A stretch of DNA of 64,000 bases. Origin: Fibrella rubiginis (GTDB lineage Bacteria > Bacteroidota > Bacteroidia > Cytophagales > Spirosomataceae). The notes beneath the pieces are model-generated. The model saw only the letters and a program-made list of their open reading frames with translations, ran no database searches and was not told the origin of the DNA. A program made the position numbers and the translations under genes. The DNA is taken from assembly GCF_017353185.1 (NCBI RefSeq), contig NZ_JAFMYV010000011.1:186001-250000 (forward strand). Reading direction: 5' to 3'. This document shows positions 17,822-26,184 of the stretch, piece by piece (positions within the stretch are counted from its first letter, which is position 1; each line of letters opens with the position of its first letter).

Positions 17822-17989
17822 ATGGATCTTTTCACCGACGTTGACACTACCCAATCGGGACCTGCCTTGTTTATGGCACTGCCGGTCATTAATCGCACTG
17901 CGCTGACAAACGCGCCAGGTTGCCTGCTCAAGACCTGCTGTAAGAAGTACAAAAAGGGTAAGCGATGCAAAAGCTGCCCAAAAAAATAA
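17822..17989 (+). CDS. Small Cys/Lys-rich protein, unknown
   Basis: A 55-aa ORF. The N-terminal 30 residues are neutral; the C-terminal part has C34, C39-C40, C49 and C52 among many lysines (TCCKKYKKGKRC, then KSCPKK). A CxxxxCC...CxxC layout suggests metal binding or disulfides, and the basic tail suggests nucleic-acid or membrane contact. I do not recognise a named family. It is convergent with the LanB gene (18054) and divergent from the O-methyltransferase gene. No signal peptide is visible. It could be an antisense neighbour by chance, but the Cys pattern and a -7-like box support a real gene. Confidence 0.6.
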   Translation: MDLFTDVDTTQSGPALFMALPVINRTALTNAPGCLLKTCCKKYKKGKRCKSCPKK

Positions 17990-18053
17990 GCAGCGGGTGA
18001 GTTACCTGCCCAGCGCAAAATGCTGACCCATGCAACTACCCACTGCCCGCTAT

Positions 18054-21000
18054 TTATTTCCCTGACGCTACCGCCAACTGTTTAACCGGCATCATCTGCT
18101 TGGCTGCTGCCGAATCGTAGTGCTTGGCCAGGCAATGATAAAGCACCAGTTCATACACCCGCTGTTTCGACGGAAACAGCCGGTTTACAATCATGTGAAT
18201 CAGGCTGCTAGCAATACCAAACAGCTTGTCTGTCCCAGCCAGTGCTGTAGCCACCTGCTGAAGCACGTCGGCCTGTTGCTTCTCCCACTGCCAGATGCCC
18301 TCAGCAGGCTCAAAGTCGGGCATGAGGGCCTCATTAATCAAAGGGCGGTAGAACCGATATTTGTCATTGAGCTGATGACGTAACGATGATTCGCCGCCGA
18401 ACTCCTCGAAAAATTGCTCTTTTAATTGGCTCAGCAACTGCCGGCATTCACCGATGGGTAGTTTTAAACCAGCCAGCAGCCGGTCAATCTTGGCAATGGC
18501 AACGGCAAACCGCATGTCTTCGTCGAATACACCGTCTGCCTGGGCCAGAAACGTCATAGTCGACAGGCTGTCGTAATGGAATAACGTCTCACAACGGTCA
18601 ATCTGGTCCATGCCATACCGTTCCAGTTCTCGTTGATACGTATCAACCTGCACCCGGTTAACCACCCCCGACGTAACGGCCTTGTGAAATGCCTGTTCAA
18701 CAGCCCGCACCACATACTGGTAAAATTCAACGTGGGGATTGCCCCGGAAGCGCAGGCGCAGGTGTGGATCAGTATCTTGATAGCGTATAAAGAAAAACGC
18801 CTGAATAATTTGTGTCTGTAGCAGTTGTTGCACTGTTGGATAAATAGATTGTGTCAGCAATTCGTCAGAGGCTTTCTCGCCAGTATAAATTTTCAGGTAG
18901 AACCATTCGCTACCTACCGAAAACCGGCGTTGAGGCAACTCTACATCGGGCTGCGTGATGCCAGGCAGCACCTGCGCTTTGTCATTATAGAACGGAATAA
19001 CTACTTCATGAGCGTATGCCTCGCGCTGGTGCATGAGGGGGCAGTTCTCAGGCTGATTGAGTAACTCAACCAGTCGGATACGGTCATTTTTCTTAATTTC
19101 TTGAATCAACAGGTCAAGCGACGCAGGTACATGCATCGAAATCAATAATTCATTATCGGCCTGAGCCACCGCAAACTGATCGGGTACACCGGCAGCCGTC
19201 AGCTCGGCCACCAGTTTCAGCGGATTATCGGGCGTAAGGGTATTGCACTGAAGCTGCCAGGTGGCACGGCTGATGATCACCCGACGATACCGTACGCGGG
19301 GCAGGTAAGTTTGACGATGTAGTACACCCCAGTTCCAGGCTACGTTCAATTGGGCATCCTGCCGCTGCAGGTCACACAGAAACCGATAAATAGGTAGCCC
19401 CTGCGTAAAGTTGTGGGCCGTAGTAAGCCGGGGAATGACACGTTTATTGAGCCGCTTCGAACGGAGAATCACTTTGTTGTCATGCACCGACACCATCAGG
19501 TCGGAGAGTGGTATCTGAAATTCCGGATCTACCGACGCCTGGCCCAGATACGGAATCTCGTACTGATGAATCATGGGTCGGGTGAGAATGTTGCCAACTC
19601 TGTTCTCGGGTAGATGAACAATTTCAGCAATGATTACATCCGGGTGGTGAAGTTCTTCAGCCATAGCGCAAGCCCGAATGCGCTCGGCTAACTGGGCATT
19701 ACCTTCGCCAAAACGACTGAGCAAATTCACCGCCGACGGCCCGCTACAGGCCATTAGGTTGAATTGAAAATCACCTTCATCAAGCGTTTTTTCTGATCGG
19801 GTCAGCACTGACCCAAACGCGTAGAAACTGTCGGGCAATGGCACGTCGTGGCTTTTCTGCTGCCGACGAATAAATGCCAAATCCTCGTCTGTCAGCACAA
19901 TCTCCTGTTGCCGTGTCCGAAGCGCATCCGCATATTTATCCATTACCAGCGTCTGCCACCAATCCCAGGAGGTGGTCGTGGGCGCAGACGTAGTGCCAAA
20001 CGTAAGATCATCGATAAGCGGTGCATAGCCAACTCCCTGCATGGAAGTATTGCCATAGCCTACGCCAAATTCACTATCGAGAGCCAGCGACAGGGGTATT
20101 TCTTCCTCTTCATAACGATTATCGAACCGCCGCTTAAACACATCGAGATCAGGATTAACGGCTGGCTGGTTGAGCACAAGCAGTTTTTCCAGATCGTGTT
20201 GCAACAGTCGCATGGCCGAATGGCCAATGGCCAGGTTAGGCATCTCGAAAAACGAGTCGACCTGTACCACGTCAGCCGTGGCTGCTTCAAGGTTTCGCGC
20301 TGAAAACCACTCCCGTGTTTGTGCGTATGCAACCAGACGATCAGGCTGTTGAAGGTAGCCAGCCAGATCGCGTAGGGCCTGAGTGGCTTCAGTGGCACCC
20401 GGCAGCGAAGAAATACGGTTGGTTAGCCGCTCCAGGTAGTTTATTCCCGTCACCGTGGGCTCGATGTCGAAACAAAGAATTTGACTATCGATGAGTTGCT
20501 CGACAAACGCTGTGGCTTCATCAAGCGGTACGTCTGTGATGAGTCCGGCTAATTCACCAATGGTAGCCCCGTGCTGAGCGGCTTCCAGCACCAGGTTCAG
20601 GTAATCATCGGTTTCTACGGCACTGATAAAATAATCCCGCTTGCCATTCCCGCGCTGTTGTTCTACATAGCGCAGTGCCGAACCAACAGGATAAAGTGAC
20701 GAGTTTGGATGCAGGCTTAGCTGCGCCCGGATCGCGGGCTGATCGGTCAGCCATGTACAAATGGCTTGTAGGCAGTCTGTGTCAACACGTGTATGCGGTT
20801 GCAGCGCGGCGGTTGTTCCTGCCCGCAGTTGCGATTGATCGGCGAAGGTGCCCATTGCACATCCAGCGAAAAGGCCGTAGGGCGTTGGGCGACTACACAT
20901 GCGTATCAGGTACTTGTGTAGAGTCGTCAGCAGCTTTTTCTGCTCCGGCAGCTGTTCCCCAGCTAGCCAGCACTTAAACCGTTCGTAGAGCGCAGGAGAG

Positions 21001-21155
21001 GCCGCGAAGAGCGCCTCCTGCGCCAGCGGGTCCTGATAATGTAGTCGGAGGGCGTCGTCGAGCGAACGGGTGGCTAAGTGGCTGTAGAACTGAGCCAGTT
21101 TTTGTAGCGAATACGTAGGGCGACGAAGAACGAAGAAGCTGCTTGATTGAATCAT
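18054..21155 (-). CDS. LanB-type lantibiotic dehydratase, full length
   Basis: 1033 aa. The N-terminal and central ~700 residues match the class I lanthipeptide dehydratase domain, which glutamylates Ser/Thr of a precursor using glutamyl-tRNA: SRPTPYGLFAGCAMGTF at residues ~88-104 is a hallmark. The C-terminal ~280 residues match the SpaB_C / thiopeptide-type elimination domain (FYLKIYTGEKASDELL; AFFFIRYQDTDPHLRLRFRG; TYQRELERYG). Both halves are in one chain, unlike split LanB systems. Upstream on the same strand are a hairpin, a degenerate receiver protein and a 45-aa precursor candidate. No LanC cyclase, protease or ABC exporter is adjacent, so dehydration without a local cyclase, or supply from elsewhere, must be assumed. 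Confidence 0.93.
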   Translation of the reverse strand: MIQSSSFFVLRRPTYSLQKLAQFYSHLATRSLDDALRLHYQDPLAQEALFAASPALYERFKCWLAGEQLPEQKKLLTTLHKYLIRMCSRPTPYGLFAGCAMGTFADQSQLRAGTTAALQPHTRVDTDCLQAICTWLTDQPAIRAQLSLHPNSSLYPVGSALRYVEQQRGNGKRDYFISAVETDDYLNLVLEAAQHGATIGELAGLITDVPLDEATAFVEQLIDSQILCFDIEPTVTGINYLERLTNRISSLPGATEATQALRDLAGYLQQPDRLVAYAQTREWFSARNLEAATADVVQVDSFFEMPNLAIGHSAMRLLQHDLEKLLVLNQPAVNPDLDVFKRRFDNRYEEEEIPLSLALDSEFGVGYGNTSMQGVGYAPLIDDLTFGTTSAPTTTSWDWWQTLVMDKYADALRTRQQEIVLTDEDLAFIRRQQKSHDVPLPDSFYAFGSVLTRSEKTLDEGDFQFNLMACSGPSAVNLLSRFGEGNAQLAERIRACAMAEELHHPDVIIAEIVHLPENRVGNILTRPMIHQYEIPYLGQASVDPEFQIPLSDLMVSVHDNKVILRSKRLNKRVIPRLTTAHNFTQGLPIYRFLCDLQRQDAQLNVAWNWGVLHRQTYLPRVRYRRVIISRATWQLQCNTLTPDNPLKLVAELTAAGVPDQFAVAQADNELLISMHVPASLDLLIQEIKKNDRIRLVELLNQPENCPLMHQREAYAHEVVIPFYNDKAQVLPGITQPDVELPQRRFSVGSEWFYLKIYTGEKASDELLTQSIYPTVQQLLQTQIIQAFFFIRYQDTDPHLRLRFRGNPHVEFYQYVVRAVEQAFHKAVTSGVVNRVQVDTYQRELERYGMDQIDRCETLFHYDSLSTMTFLAQADGVFDEDMRFAVAIAKIDRLLAGLKLPIGECRQLLSQLKEQFFEEFGGESSLRHQLNDKYRFYRPLINEALMPDFEPAEGIWQWEKQQADVLQQVATALAGTDKLFGIASSLIHMIVNRLFPSKQRVYELVLYHCLAKHYDSAAAKQMMPVKQLAVASGK

Positions 21156-21159
21156 AACT

Positions 21160-21209
21160 GATAGTATTTATTTCTGGAAAATCAAATTTCCGAAATAACA
21201 AATACTATC
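21160..21209 (-). promoter_or_regulatory. Hairpin in the leader of LanB
   Basis: GATAGTATTT (21160-21169) pairs with AAATACTATC (21200-21209), and the inner segments ATTTC/GAAAT and GGAAA/TTTCC extend the stem to 20 bp with two small bulges and a 6-nt loop. In the minus-strand RNA it ends 4 nt before the LanB ATG at 21155. It could reduce LanB translation relative to the precursor, act as an attenuator, or stabilise a processed upstream RNA. No U-tract follows, so it is not a standard terminator. Confidence 0.6.
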
Positions 21210-21214
21210 TACCA

Positions 21215-21280
21215 TTAAATCAATAAACTACCTCTACGGCCGGAAAATTTAATAACAAAAAAAATTTTCGTACGCGTCAT
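21215..21280 (-). CDS. Possible 21-aa leader peptide
   Basis: A 21-codon ORF beginning MTRTKIFFVIKF. Its ATG overlaps the stop of the preceding gene (TGATG at 21282-21278), the layout of translational coupling, and its own stop lies 5 nt before the hairpin at 21209-21160. This geometry resembles a leader peptide in an attenuator. Such a short ORF could also arise by chance, and no repeated regulatory codon is seen. Confidence 0.2.
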   Translation of the reverse strand: MTRTKIFFVIKFSGRRGSLLI

Positions 21281-21687
21281 CAACCGTAGATAGACACGTA
21301 TCGTTCTAAACAAACTGCGAACTGTTCAAAAGAAAATGGCTCTGTCAAAAACGCGAAGGGCGGTAATGGCAAATGTTTGAACTGGTTCTGCGGGTACGGC
21401 GACGTTATGATAACGGCCGGATACTGACCGAGCACCTCCCAAAAGGGTTCCGGGATATATTCCGAAGGGTGAGTGAGGTGCATGAAGACTAAAGGATCTT
21501 CACCCTCCGAATACGCAACAGCCTGACTTTCAGTAAGCCAGCCTGTGCGTCGGAGGTAAGCAGCGAGTTGTTTTTGCGAAGCTGCCGTATAGTTGAGTAG
21601 ATGGCAAGTTTGCAAGCTACTTGGTGCGTGTGATACCGAAAATAGTGTAAGTACGTCCGTTTCCTTTAGACGCATCCTGATTAACAT
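21280..21687 (-). CDS. Degenerate receiver-like protein
   Basis: 135 aa, unrecognised by direct motif. The C-terminal ~75 residues align by eye with a LytTR-type receiver: DPLVFMHLTHPSEYIPEPFW sits where receivers have FLDIEMP, then VIITSPYPQNQF where they have the Ser/Thr switch, and FAFLTEPFSFEQF where they have YLLKPFS. The phospho-acceptor Asp is replaced (MHL for LDI) and the conserved Lys is Glu (TEP for LKP), so phosphorylation chemistry should be lost. The genuine receiver at 23118-23891 keeps both. It overlaps the precursor candidate by 71 nt in another frame and precedes LanB. Possible roles: leader-binding scaffold or regulator (inference). Confidence 0.65.
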   Translation of the reverse strand: MLIRMRLKETDVLTLFSVSHAPSSLQTCHLLNYTAASQKQLAAYLRRTGWLTESQAVAYSEGEDPLVFMHLTHPSEYIPEPFWEVLGQYPAVIITSPYPQNQFKHLPLPPFAFLTEPFSFEQFAVCLERYVSIYG

Positions 21688-21754
21688 TCAGACAAACAAT
21701 ACGTGATTTTTTCACGGTCAAACGGGTGTTGGCAGATGCTGATTGGTTTTTCAT
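21617..21754 (-). CDS. Candidate lanthipeptide-type precursor peptide
   Basis: A 45-aa ORF read on the minus strand from the ATG at 21754 (TAG at 21619-21617). The N-terminal half contains LTVKKSRIVCLN (residues 12-23), which resembles the L-x-x-KK-x-x-I-x-x-L-N leader block of Bacteroidota class I lanthipeptide precursors. The C-terminal half (from about residue 26) is Gly/Ser/Thr-rich with four hydroxyl residues in the last 17 (T35, T37, T42, T44) plus S29, suitable for LanB dehydration. There is one Cys (C21) and none in the putative core. It has its own consensus promoter 80 nt upstream and is the first gene before the pseudo-receiver and LanB. No GG cleavage site is evident. Confidence 0.6.
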   Translation of the reverse strand: MKNQSASANTRLTVKKSRIVCLNVNQDASKGNGRTYTIFGITRTK

Positions 21755-21833
21755 GGTCTTGATTGGTTAACTGTATAGTTGAAAGAAAACGAAATGGTTA
21801 GGGGATTAGGAATGTGCCTAATGACAGACAGTT

Positions 21834-21864
21834 CAAACTTAGCCCTTACCATAAACCTACTCAA
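21834..21864 (-). promoter_or_regulatory. Promoter of the precursor-LanB operon
   Basis: On the minus strand TTG (21864-21862), a 20-nt spacer, then TAAGTTTG (21841-21834): a full match to the Bacteroidota -33/-7 pattern. Transcription would start near 21827, leaving a leader of about 70 nt before the ATG at 21754. Its position supports the 45-aa ORF as the first gene of the operon. Confidence 0.7.
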
Positions 21865-21984
21865 TTACTTTCGACCATCGGCTGGTACAATTTCGACCAA
21901 TACCCCTATTTCATCGATGAATGAAAAACCTATATTGCTGATTTAGATCAGTAACCTTGCCAGTAAGACACCAGAGGCCCCCTA

Positions 21985-23115
21985 TTAGAGCTGGATCATG
22001 ATCTTTACACTGTAAAGAACTTCATTGGCAGAAACAGTCAGTTCATACCGGTCTGGATAGATAGAATCCAGCCTGCGCCGCACATTGGCCAGTCCTATGC
22101 CGCCGGCTCGCTTGATGGGGTCATTGGGTATCTGCCGTTTGGGGAAAACGCTATTTTCCACTACAAACACAAGTTGCTCGTTAACAATAGCCGCCTGTAC
22201 ACGTACAAAGGCCTTTTTTGATGCCCCCCTGACACCGTGCTTAAAAGCATTTTCAACAAATGCAATCAGTAAAAGCGGAGCGATCTGAAACGAATCTGCT
22301 CCCCCCGATTGGTTATAGTCGATGCTTACGCTCTGCCCAGACAGGCGGTTTCGTTCTAAATCCAGGTAGTTGCCAATGTAGGCGAGCTCTTTTGAAAGAC
22401 AAATGAGAGGTTGGTTGGTCTCGTAAAGGTTGTAGCGCATTAATTCAGATAAGCGTAACAGCAAATCGGCTGCCTGCTCGTCGATATCGAATACACGTGC
22501 ATAGATGCTATTGAGCGTATTAAACAGAAAATGCGGATTGACCTGTGATTTCAGAAAATCAAGCTCGAGCGCAAGCTTGTCTTTTTCGAGTTGAATAGTT
22601 CGGGTACGCAACGTGATCGAGTCGGTAATGGCTTTCACGGTGAGCAGTACGCTGGCAATGACGAAACTCCAGAAGAAATTCCAGAATACGGTGGCACCAC
22701 TGGTAACGAATCCCCATGGGCCACCCCAGGATTCCAGCAGCTTCATGTAATCAGCTACGGTACTTGACCCGTCGCTACGGTGTAGCCAATATAGAAGCCA
22801 GTAATTACTTTGATAGATGACAACGTGCCAAAGCAATAGCCATAACAGAAACAGGCCAATACGCCGCTTATAGAGTGTTTCAGGAAAGATGTAGTAGGCA
22901 AATGCGTAGTATAATAGTATAGTTTGCGAGAGCAACACAATCGAAAGTGCCCACAAGATACCAGTATCGGCCCTGAAGAAATTACCGTAGTAAACATAGC
23001 GGATCACATAACCGCAGAGGCTCCATAGCATTAAACGACCAACCCAATACACGGTGGATGGACTGCTGCGCGGAAAAACGGAGCGAAGGCGTTCAAAAAG
23101 CCAATGGCGTTTCAT
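21985..23115 (-). CDS. LytS-type sensor histidine kinase
   Basis: 376 aa. The N-terminal ~155 residues hold four predicted membrane segments with short loops. The C-terminal part is the His_kinase/HATPase pair of the LytS family (PF06580): LKSQVNPHFLFNTLNSIYAR around residue 190 contains the phospho-accepting His, followed by LRLSELMRYNLYE, and the ATP-binding block with FVENAFKHGVRG and GGIGLANVRRRLD. Its partner regulator stops 2 nt upstream (23118), so the two are cotranscribed. The pair lies directly upstream of the precursor-LanB operon on the same strand, which suggests but does not prove control of it. Confidence 0.93.
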   Translation of the reverse strand: MKRHWLFERLRSVFPRSSPSTVYWVGRLMLWSLCGYVIRYVYYGNFFRADTGILWALSIVLLSQTILLYYAFAYYIFPETLYKRRIGLFLLWLLLWHVVIYQSNYWLLYWLHRSDGSSTVADYMKLLESWGGPWGFVTSGATVFWNFFWSFVIASVLLTVKAITDSITLRTRTIQLEKDKLALELDFLKSQVNPHFLFNTLNSIYARVFDIDEQAADLLLRLSELMRYNLYETNQPLICLSKELAYIGNYLDLERNRLSGQSVSIDYNQSGGADSFQIAPLLLIAFVENAFKHGVRGASKKAFVRVQAAIVNEQLVFVVENSVFPKRQIPNDPIKRAGGIGLANVRRRLDSIYPDRYELTVSANEVLYSVKIMIQL

Positions 23116-23117
23116 CC

Positions 23118-23891
23118 TCAGATCATGTTCTTCTTCAACTCCTTCATGACGGCGTCGCGGTAGGTGACGCCAATCCCCAACTTACGACCGTCGAGCGTTG
23201 TGATCTGATTGCCATCAATTTCTTTTATGGCCTGACGCCGAACTATATACGACCGACTTACGCGCAGAAACTGCGTGGGTGGTAGCATATCTTCCAGCTT
23301 GGTCATGGTCATGTGTGTTACCAGCGTCCGAGTGGTCAGGTGAAGTTTCAGGTAATCTTTCATACCCTCGGCAAAGACAATATCTTCAGGTGCTACACGA
23401 ATTAACTTTTTATCTTCCTTCACCAGAAAATACGGCACTTTCTCGCGGGGATCTACTGCCGCTTGAGGCTGAACGGGATTATTAGAAGTTGGGGGCTCGG
23501 CTCCAGCTCCGTCGGGCGCATAGCCGAGTCGCTTGGTGATGCGGTTAACAGCCTCAGTGAATTTATCAAAACCTACGGGCTTGAGCAAATAGTGTGTCAC
23601 TGACTCAAAATTGTAGGTCTCTGCGGCAAATTGGGGCGATGCCGTTACCATAACCACCACGGGATGCGGCAGGGGCATAGTTTTCAAAAATGCCACCCCA
23701 CTAAGGTCAGGCATTTCTACGTCGAGAAATAACACGTCGGGTTTGAGCGTCTGCACCTGCTCAAGCCCCTCAAACGGGTCGAGACTCTGACCCAGAAGTT
23801 TCAGATAAGGTACCCGGCCAATAAATTTAGATAAAATATGGTGGGCGGGTGGTTCATCGTCTACCAAATAGCAGGTAAGCGGCTCGTGCAT
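23118..23891 (-). CDS. LytTR-family response regulator
   Basis: 257 aa. Residues ~5-125 are a receiver domain with the phospho-acceptor in LFLDVEMPDLSG, the Ser/Thr switch in MVTASPQF, and the conserved Lys in HYLLKPVGF. The C-terminal ~105 residues are a LytTR DNA-binding domain (IVFAEGMKDYLKLHL; FLRVSRSYIVRRQAI). Between them is a Pro/Ala-rich linker. It is first in the two-gene unit with the kinase at 21985. LytTR proteins usually bind pairs of short direct repeats; I did not identify such sites. Confidence 0.94.
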   Translation of the reverse strand: MHEPLTCYLVDDEPPAHHILSKFIGRVPYLKLLGQSLDPFEGLEQVQTLKPDVLFLDVEMPDLSGVAFLKTMPLPHPVVVMVTASPQFAAETYNFESVTHYLLKPVGFDKFTEAVNRITKRLGYAPDGAGAEPPTSNNPVQPQAAVDPREKVPYFLVKEDKKLIRVAPEDIVFAEGMKDYLKLHLTTRTLVTHMTMTKLEDMLPPTQFLRVSRSYIVRRQAIKEIDGNQITTLDGRKLGIGVTYRDAVMKELKKNMI

Positions 23892-24059
23892 GGCCAGTAG
23901 TAAAAACGGTTAATTATGGTGGCAACAGGGGTATTACAGGTCGTACAAAGATTCGTAAACTCCACGGAATTCATAGCTATTCAACCAGATACTTTGTCCT
24001 TTGGCTCTTGGACTACAATATAGGAACTTCAAGACCCTGGCCTGCGTCATCTCTTTATT

Positions 24060-25190
24060 ATGCATTTGTATCTGCACATTCCGTTTTGTAAACAGGCCTG
24101 TCACTACTGCGATTTCCATTTCAGCACCAATCTAAGTCAGAAGCGCCCCTTGGTAGAGGCAATGGTCCGGGAGATCGAGCAACGACACGCCTACTTACCT
24201 ACCAACAAATTACAGACCATTTATTTCGGTGGTGGTACGCCATCGCTACTTACTGAGGCAGAATTGGATTTATTGGTTAACAGCATTCACCAACACTTCA
24301 CGCTTGTGGATGGCTTCAATGGACAACCGCCCGAAATAACACTGGAAGCCAACCCAGACGATCTTGCGGACCCAGTCCGCCTGGCCATGCTACGCCGTTA
24401 CGCAAACAGACTGAGCATTGGTATTCAGACGTTTGACGAGTCAACGCTGCGCTGGATGAACCGCGCTCACAATGCCAACGAAGCAAAATTGGCCGTTTAC
24501 CGCGCCCGCGAGGCTGGTTTTGATAACCTTAGTATTGACCTGATCTACGGTGTATCAGACAGCATATGGTCGCGCGATCTGGAGCAAGCTCTCACGCTGA
24601 ATGTCCCGCATATTTCGGCCTACAACCTGACTATCGAACCCGATACGGCCTTCGGTCGGTGGTTGGCTAAAGGTAAACTTACAGCTGTAGATGAAAGCCT
24701 GTCGGCCAGACAGTTTACCCAACTGTCTTCTACATTGGTCGACGCAGGCTACGTTCATTACGAAATTTCGAATTTTGCGAAGCCAGACCAGTATGCCCAA
24801 CACAACTCTGCCTACTGGCAACGGCGCCCTTACCTCGGCATAGGGCCTTCGGCTCACTCCTATGACGGTGTCAGCAGGCAACACAACGTAGCTAACAATA
24901 GCCTATATAGTAAAGGTATCAATACTGGAACCACTATTGCGGAACGCGAAATCCTCACCGCTGCCGATCAGGTAAATGAATACCTGCTCACAGGTTTGCG
25001 TACAATCTGGGGCTGTCGGCTAAGTGAGCTGGACGCCATGCTTGGCGAATCGTTTCTGAGCAAACAAGCGCCAACGATTAGTAAACTACAACAGACTGGC
25101 TGGCTGATCTGCGCCGAAAACGACCTTAAACTCACAGAATCGGGTAAACTCTTCGCCGACCGCGTGGCGAGTGAGTTATTCGTGGAGTAA
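24060..25190 (+). CDS. hemW: HemW-like radical SAM protein (CPO-like family)
   Basis: 376 aa. The radical-SAM cysteines C10, C14 and C17 lie in HIPFCKQACHYCDFHF near the start, followed by IYFGGGTPSLL and EANPDDL, and the HemW-type C-terminal domain (HNSAYWQRRPYLGIGPSAHS). HemW is a heme-binding protein, probably a heme chaperone for respiratory enzymes, and lacks coproporphyrinogen oxidase activity in tested examples. The length is normal for the family. It is followed by mtgA after an 11-nt gap that also holds a -7 box. Confidence 0.93.
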   Translation: MHLYLHIPFCKQACHYCDFHFSTNLSQKRPLVEAMVREIEQRHAYLPTNKLQTIYFGGGTPSLLTEAELDLLVNSIHQHFTLVDGFNGQPPEITLEANPDDLADPVRLAMLRRYANRLSIGIQTFDESTLRWMNRAHNANEAKLAVYRAREAGFDNLSIDLIYGVSDSIWSRDLEQALTLNVPHISAYNLTIEPDTAFGRWLAKGKLTAVDESLSARQFTQLSSTLVDAGYVHYEISNFAKPDQYAQHNSAYWQRRPYLGIGPSAHSYDGVSRQHNVANNSLYSKGINTGTTIAEREILTAADQVNEYLLTGLRTIWGCRLSELDAMLGESFLSKQAPTISKLQQTGWLICAENDLKLTESGKLFADRVASELFVE

Positions 25191-25195
25191 GTTTG
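25188..25195 (+). promoter_or_regulatory. -7 element directly before mtgA
   Basis: TAAGTTTG, an exact -7 consensus, overlaps the hemW stop codon and is only 6 nt before the mtgA ATG at 25202. If used, transcription would start at or next to the start codon, giving a leaderless mRNA. No clear -33 element is visible inside the hemW 3' end. Confidence 0.4.
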
Positions 25196-25201
25196 TGTAC
25201 T

Positions 25202-26122
25202 ATGCAGCCCGAAAAGCGCGTTAACCGGCTACGCACCCCGCCCCCACCCGACCCCCGGCCCAGCTCACCGATGCCGCCAACCAATCGCCCCAATTCTGGA
25301 CGAACTACGTCGCCATCGTCGTCGCCACGCACGACTTCGTCGGGGCGGCCATCGGCAAAAAAATCGGCGATGAATATGCTCCTGCGAAAGCAATGGCAAC
25401 AGGGACGGGCCTATGTTCGGCAGCACCCGTGGCTGAAAATGGTTTCGTTGCTGATTGCCCGCACAATTCTCGTATTGTTTCTAGGTTCTATTGCGTGGGT
25501 AGTGGCGCTCAAATACCTACCCGTCTGGTTCACGCCCCTCACCATCAGCCGCAAATGGGATACCATTGGTACTGACAATTCGAGCACGATTTATAAAACC
25601 TGGCGGCCCTTTGAGGAGATTAACAAAGAAGCCGCGCTGGCGGTGGTAGCTTCTGAAGATCAGCAATTTCCTTATCACTGGGGCTTTGATTTCGACGAAA
25701 TTCAGGATGCCATTAAGGAAAACCAGACGCGCAAACGCCCGCGCGGTGCCAGCACCATTTCACAACAGGTGGCCAAAAACGTATTTCTCTGGACTGGCCG
25801 AAGCTACATCCGTAAAGGGCTCGAAGTGTATTTTACGGTATTGATTGAACTGATCTGGGGCAAAAAACGCATTCTGGAAGTGTACCTGAATGTGGCCGAA
25901 ACCGGACCAATGACCTTTGGTATAGAGGCCGCCTCCGAGCGATTCTACGGCCACAGTGCCTACACGCTCAGCCGCGATGAAGCCGCTCGTATCGCCGCTG
26001 TTTTGCCCAACCCCAACCAATTCTCGATCCGACGTCCGTCTAGCTACATTCAGCGCCGTACCCGGCAGATTGCCCGGCAGATGCGGGCCTTAGGTGGACA
26101 AAAATATATTCGGAACTTGTGA
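25202..26122 (+). CDS. mtgA: Monofunctional peptidoglycan transglycosylase
   Basis: 306 aa from the ATG at 25202 (a GTG three codons earlier is less likely). Residues 1-60 are Pro/Ser/Thr-rich and hydrophilic; one membrane segment follows at about 80-105 (LIARTILVLFLGSIAWVVAL). The GT51 domain contains the catalytic Glu in VVASEDQQFPYHWGFD, then RGASTISQQVAKNVFLW and KKRILEVYLNVAE. It polymerises lipid II glycan strands on the outer face of the inner membrane and has no transpeptidase domain. The long disordered N terminus is unusual for MtgA. Confidence 0.94.
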   Translation: MQPEKRVNRLRTPPPPDPRPSSPMPPTNRPNSGRTTSPSSSPRTTSSGRPSAKKSAMNMLLRKQWQQGRAYVRQHPWLKMVSLLIARTILVLFLGSIAWVVALKYLPVWFTPLTISRKWDTIGTDNSSTIYKTWRPFEEINKEAALAVVASEDQQFPYHWGFDFDEIQDAIKENQTRKRPRGASTISQQVAKNVFLWTGRSYIRKGLEVYFTVLIELIWGKKRILEVYLNVAETGPMTFGIEAASERFYGHSAYTLSRDEAARIAAVLPNPNQFSIRRPSSYIQRRTRQIARQMRALGGQKYIRNL

Positions 26123-26184
26123 TTCAGTCGTAAGTCAACAGTGCTAGGCACACATTCAGCAGCAGGCTGGCTCGCCCTTCTGCG

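Noticed and set aside
17990-18053. Possible decayed heptamer hairpin between the small Cys protein and LanB
   Set aside because: AGCGGG/CCCGCT pair at the ends and word-like spacing can be imagined, but the inner part does not pair and the core is not convincing.
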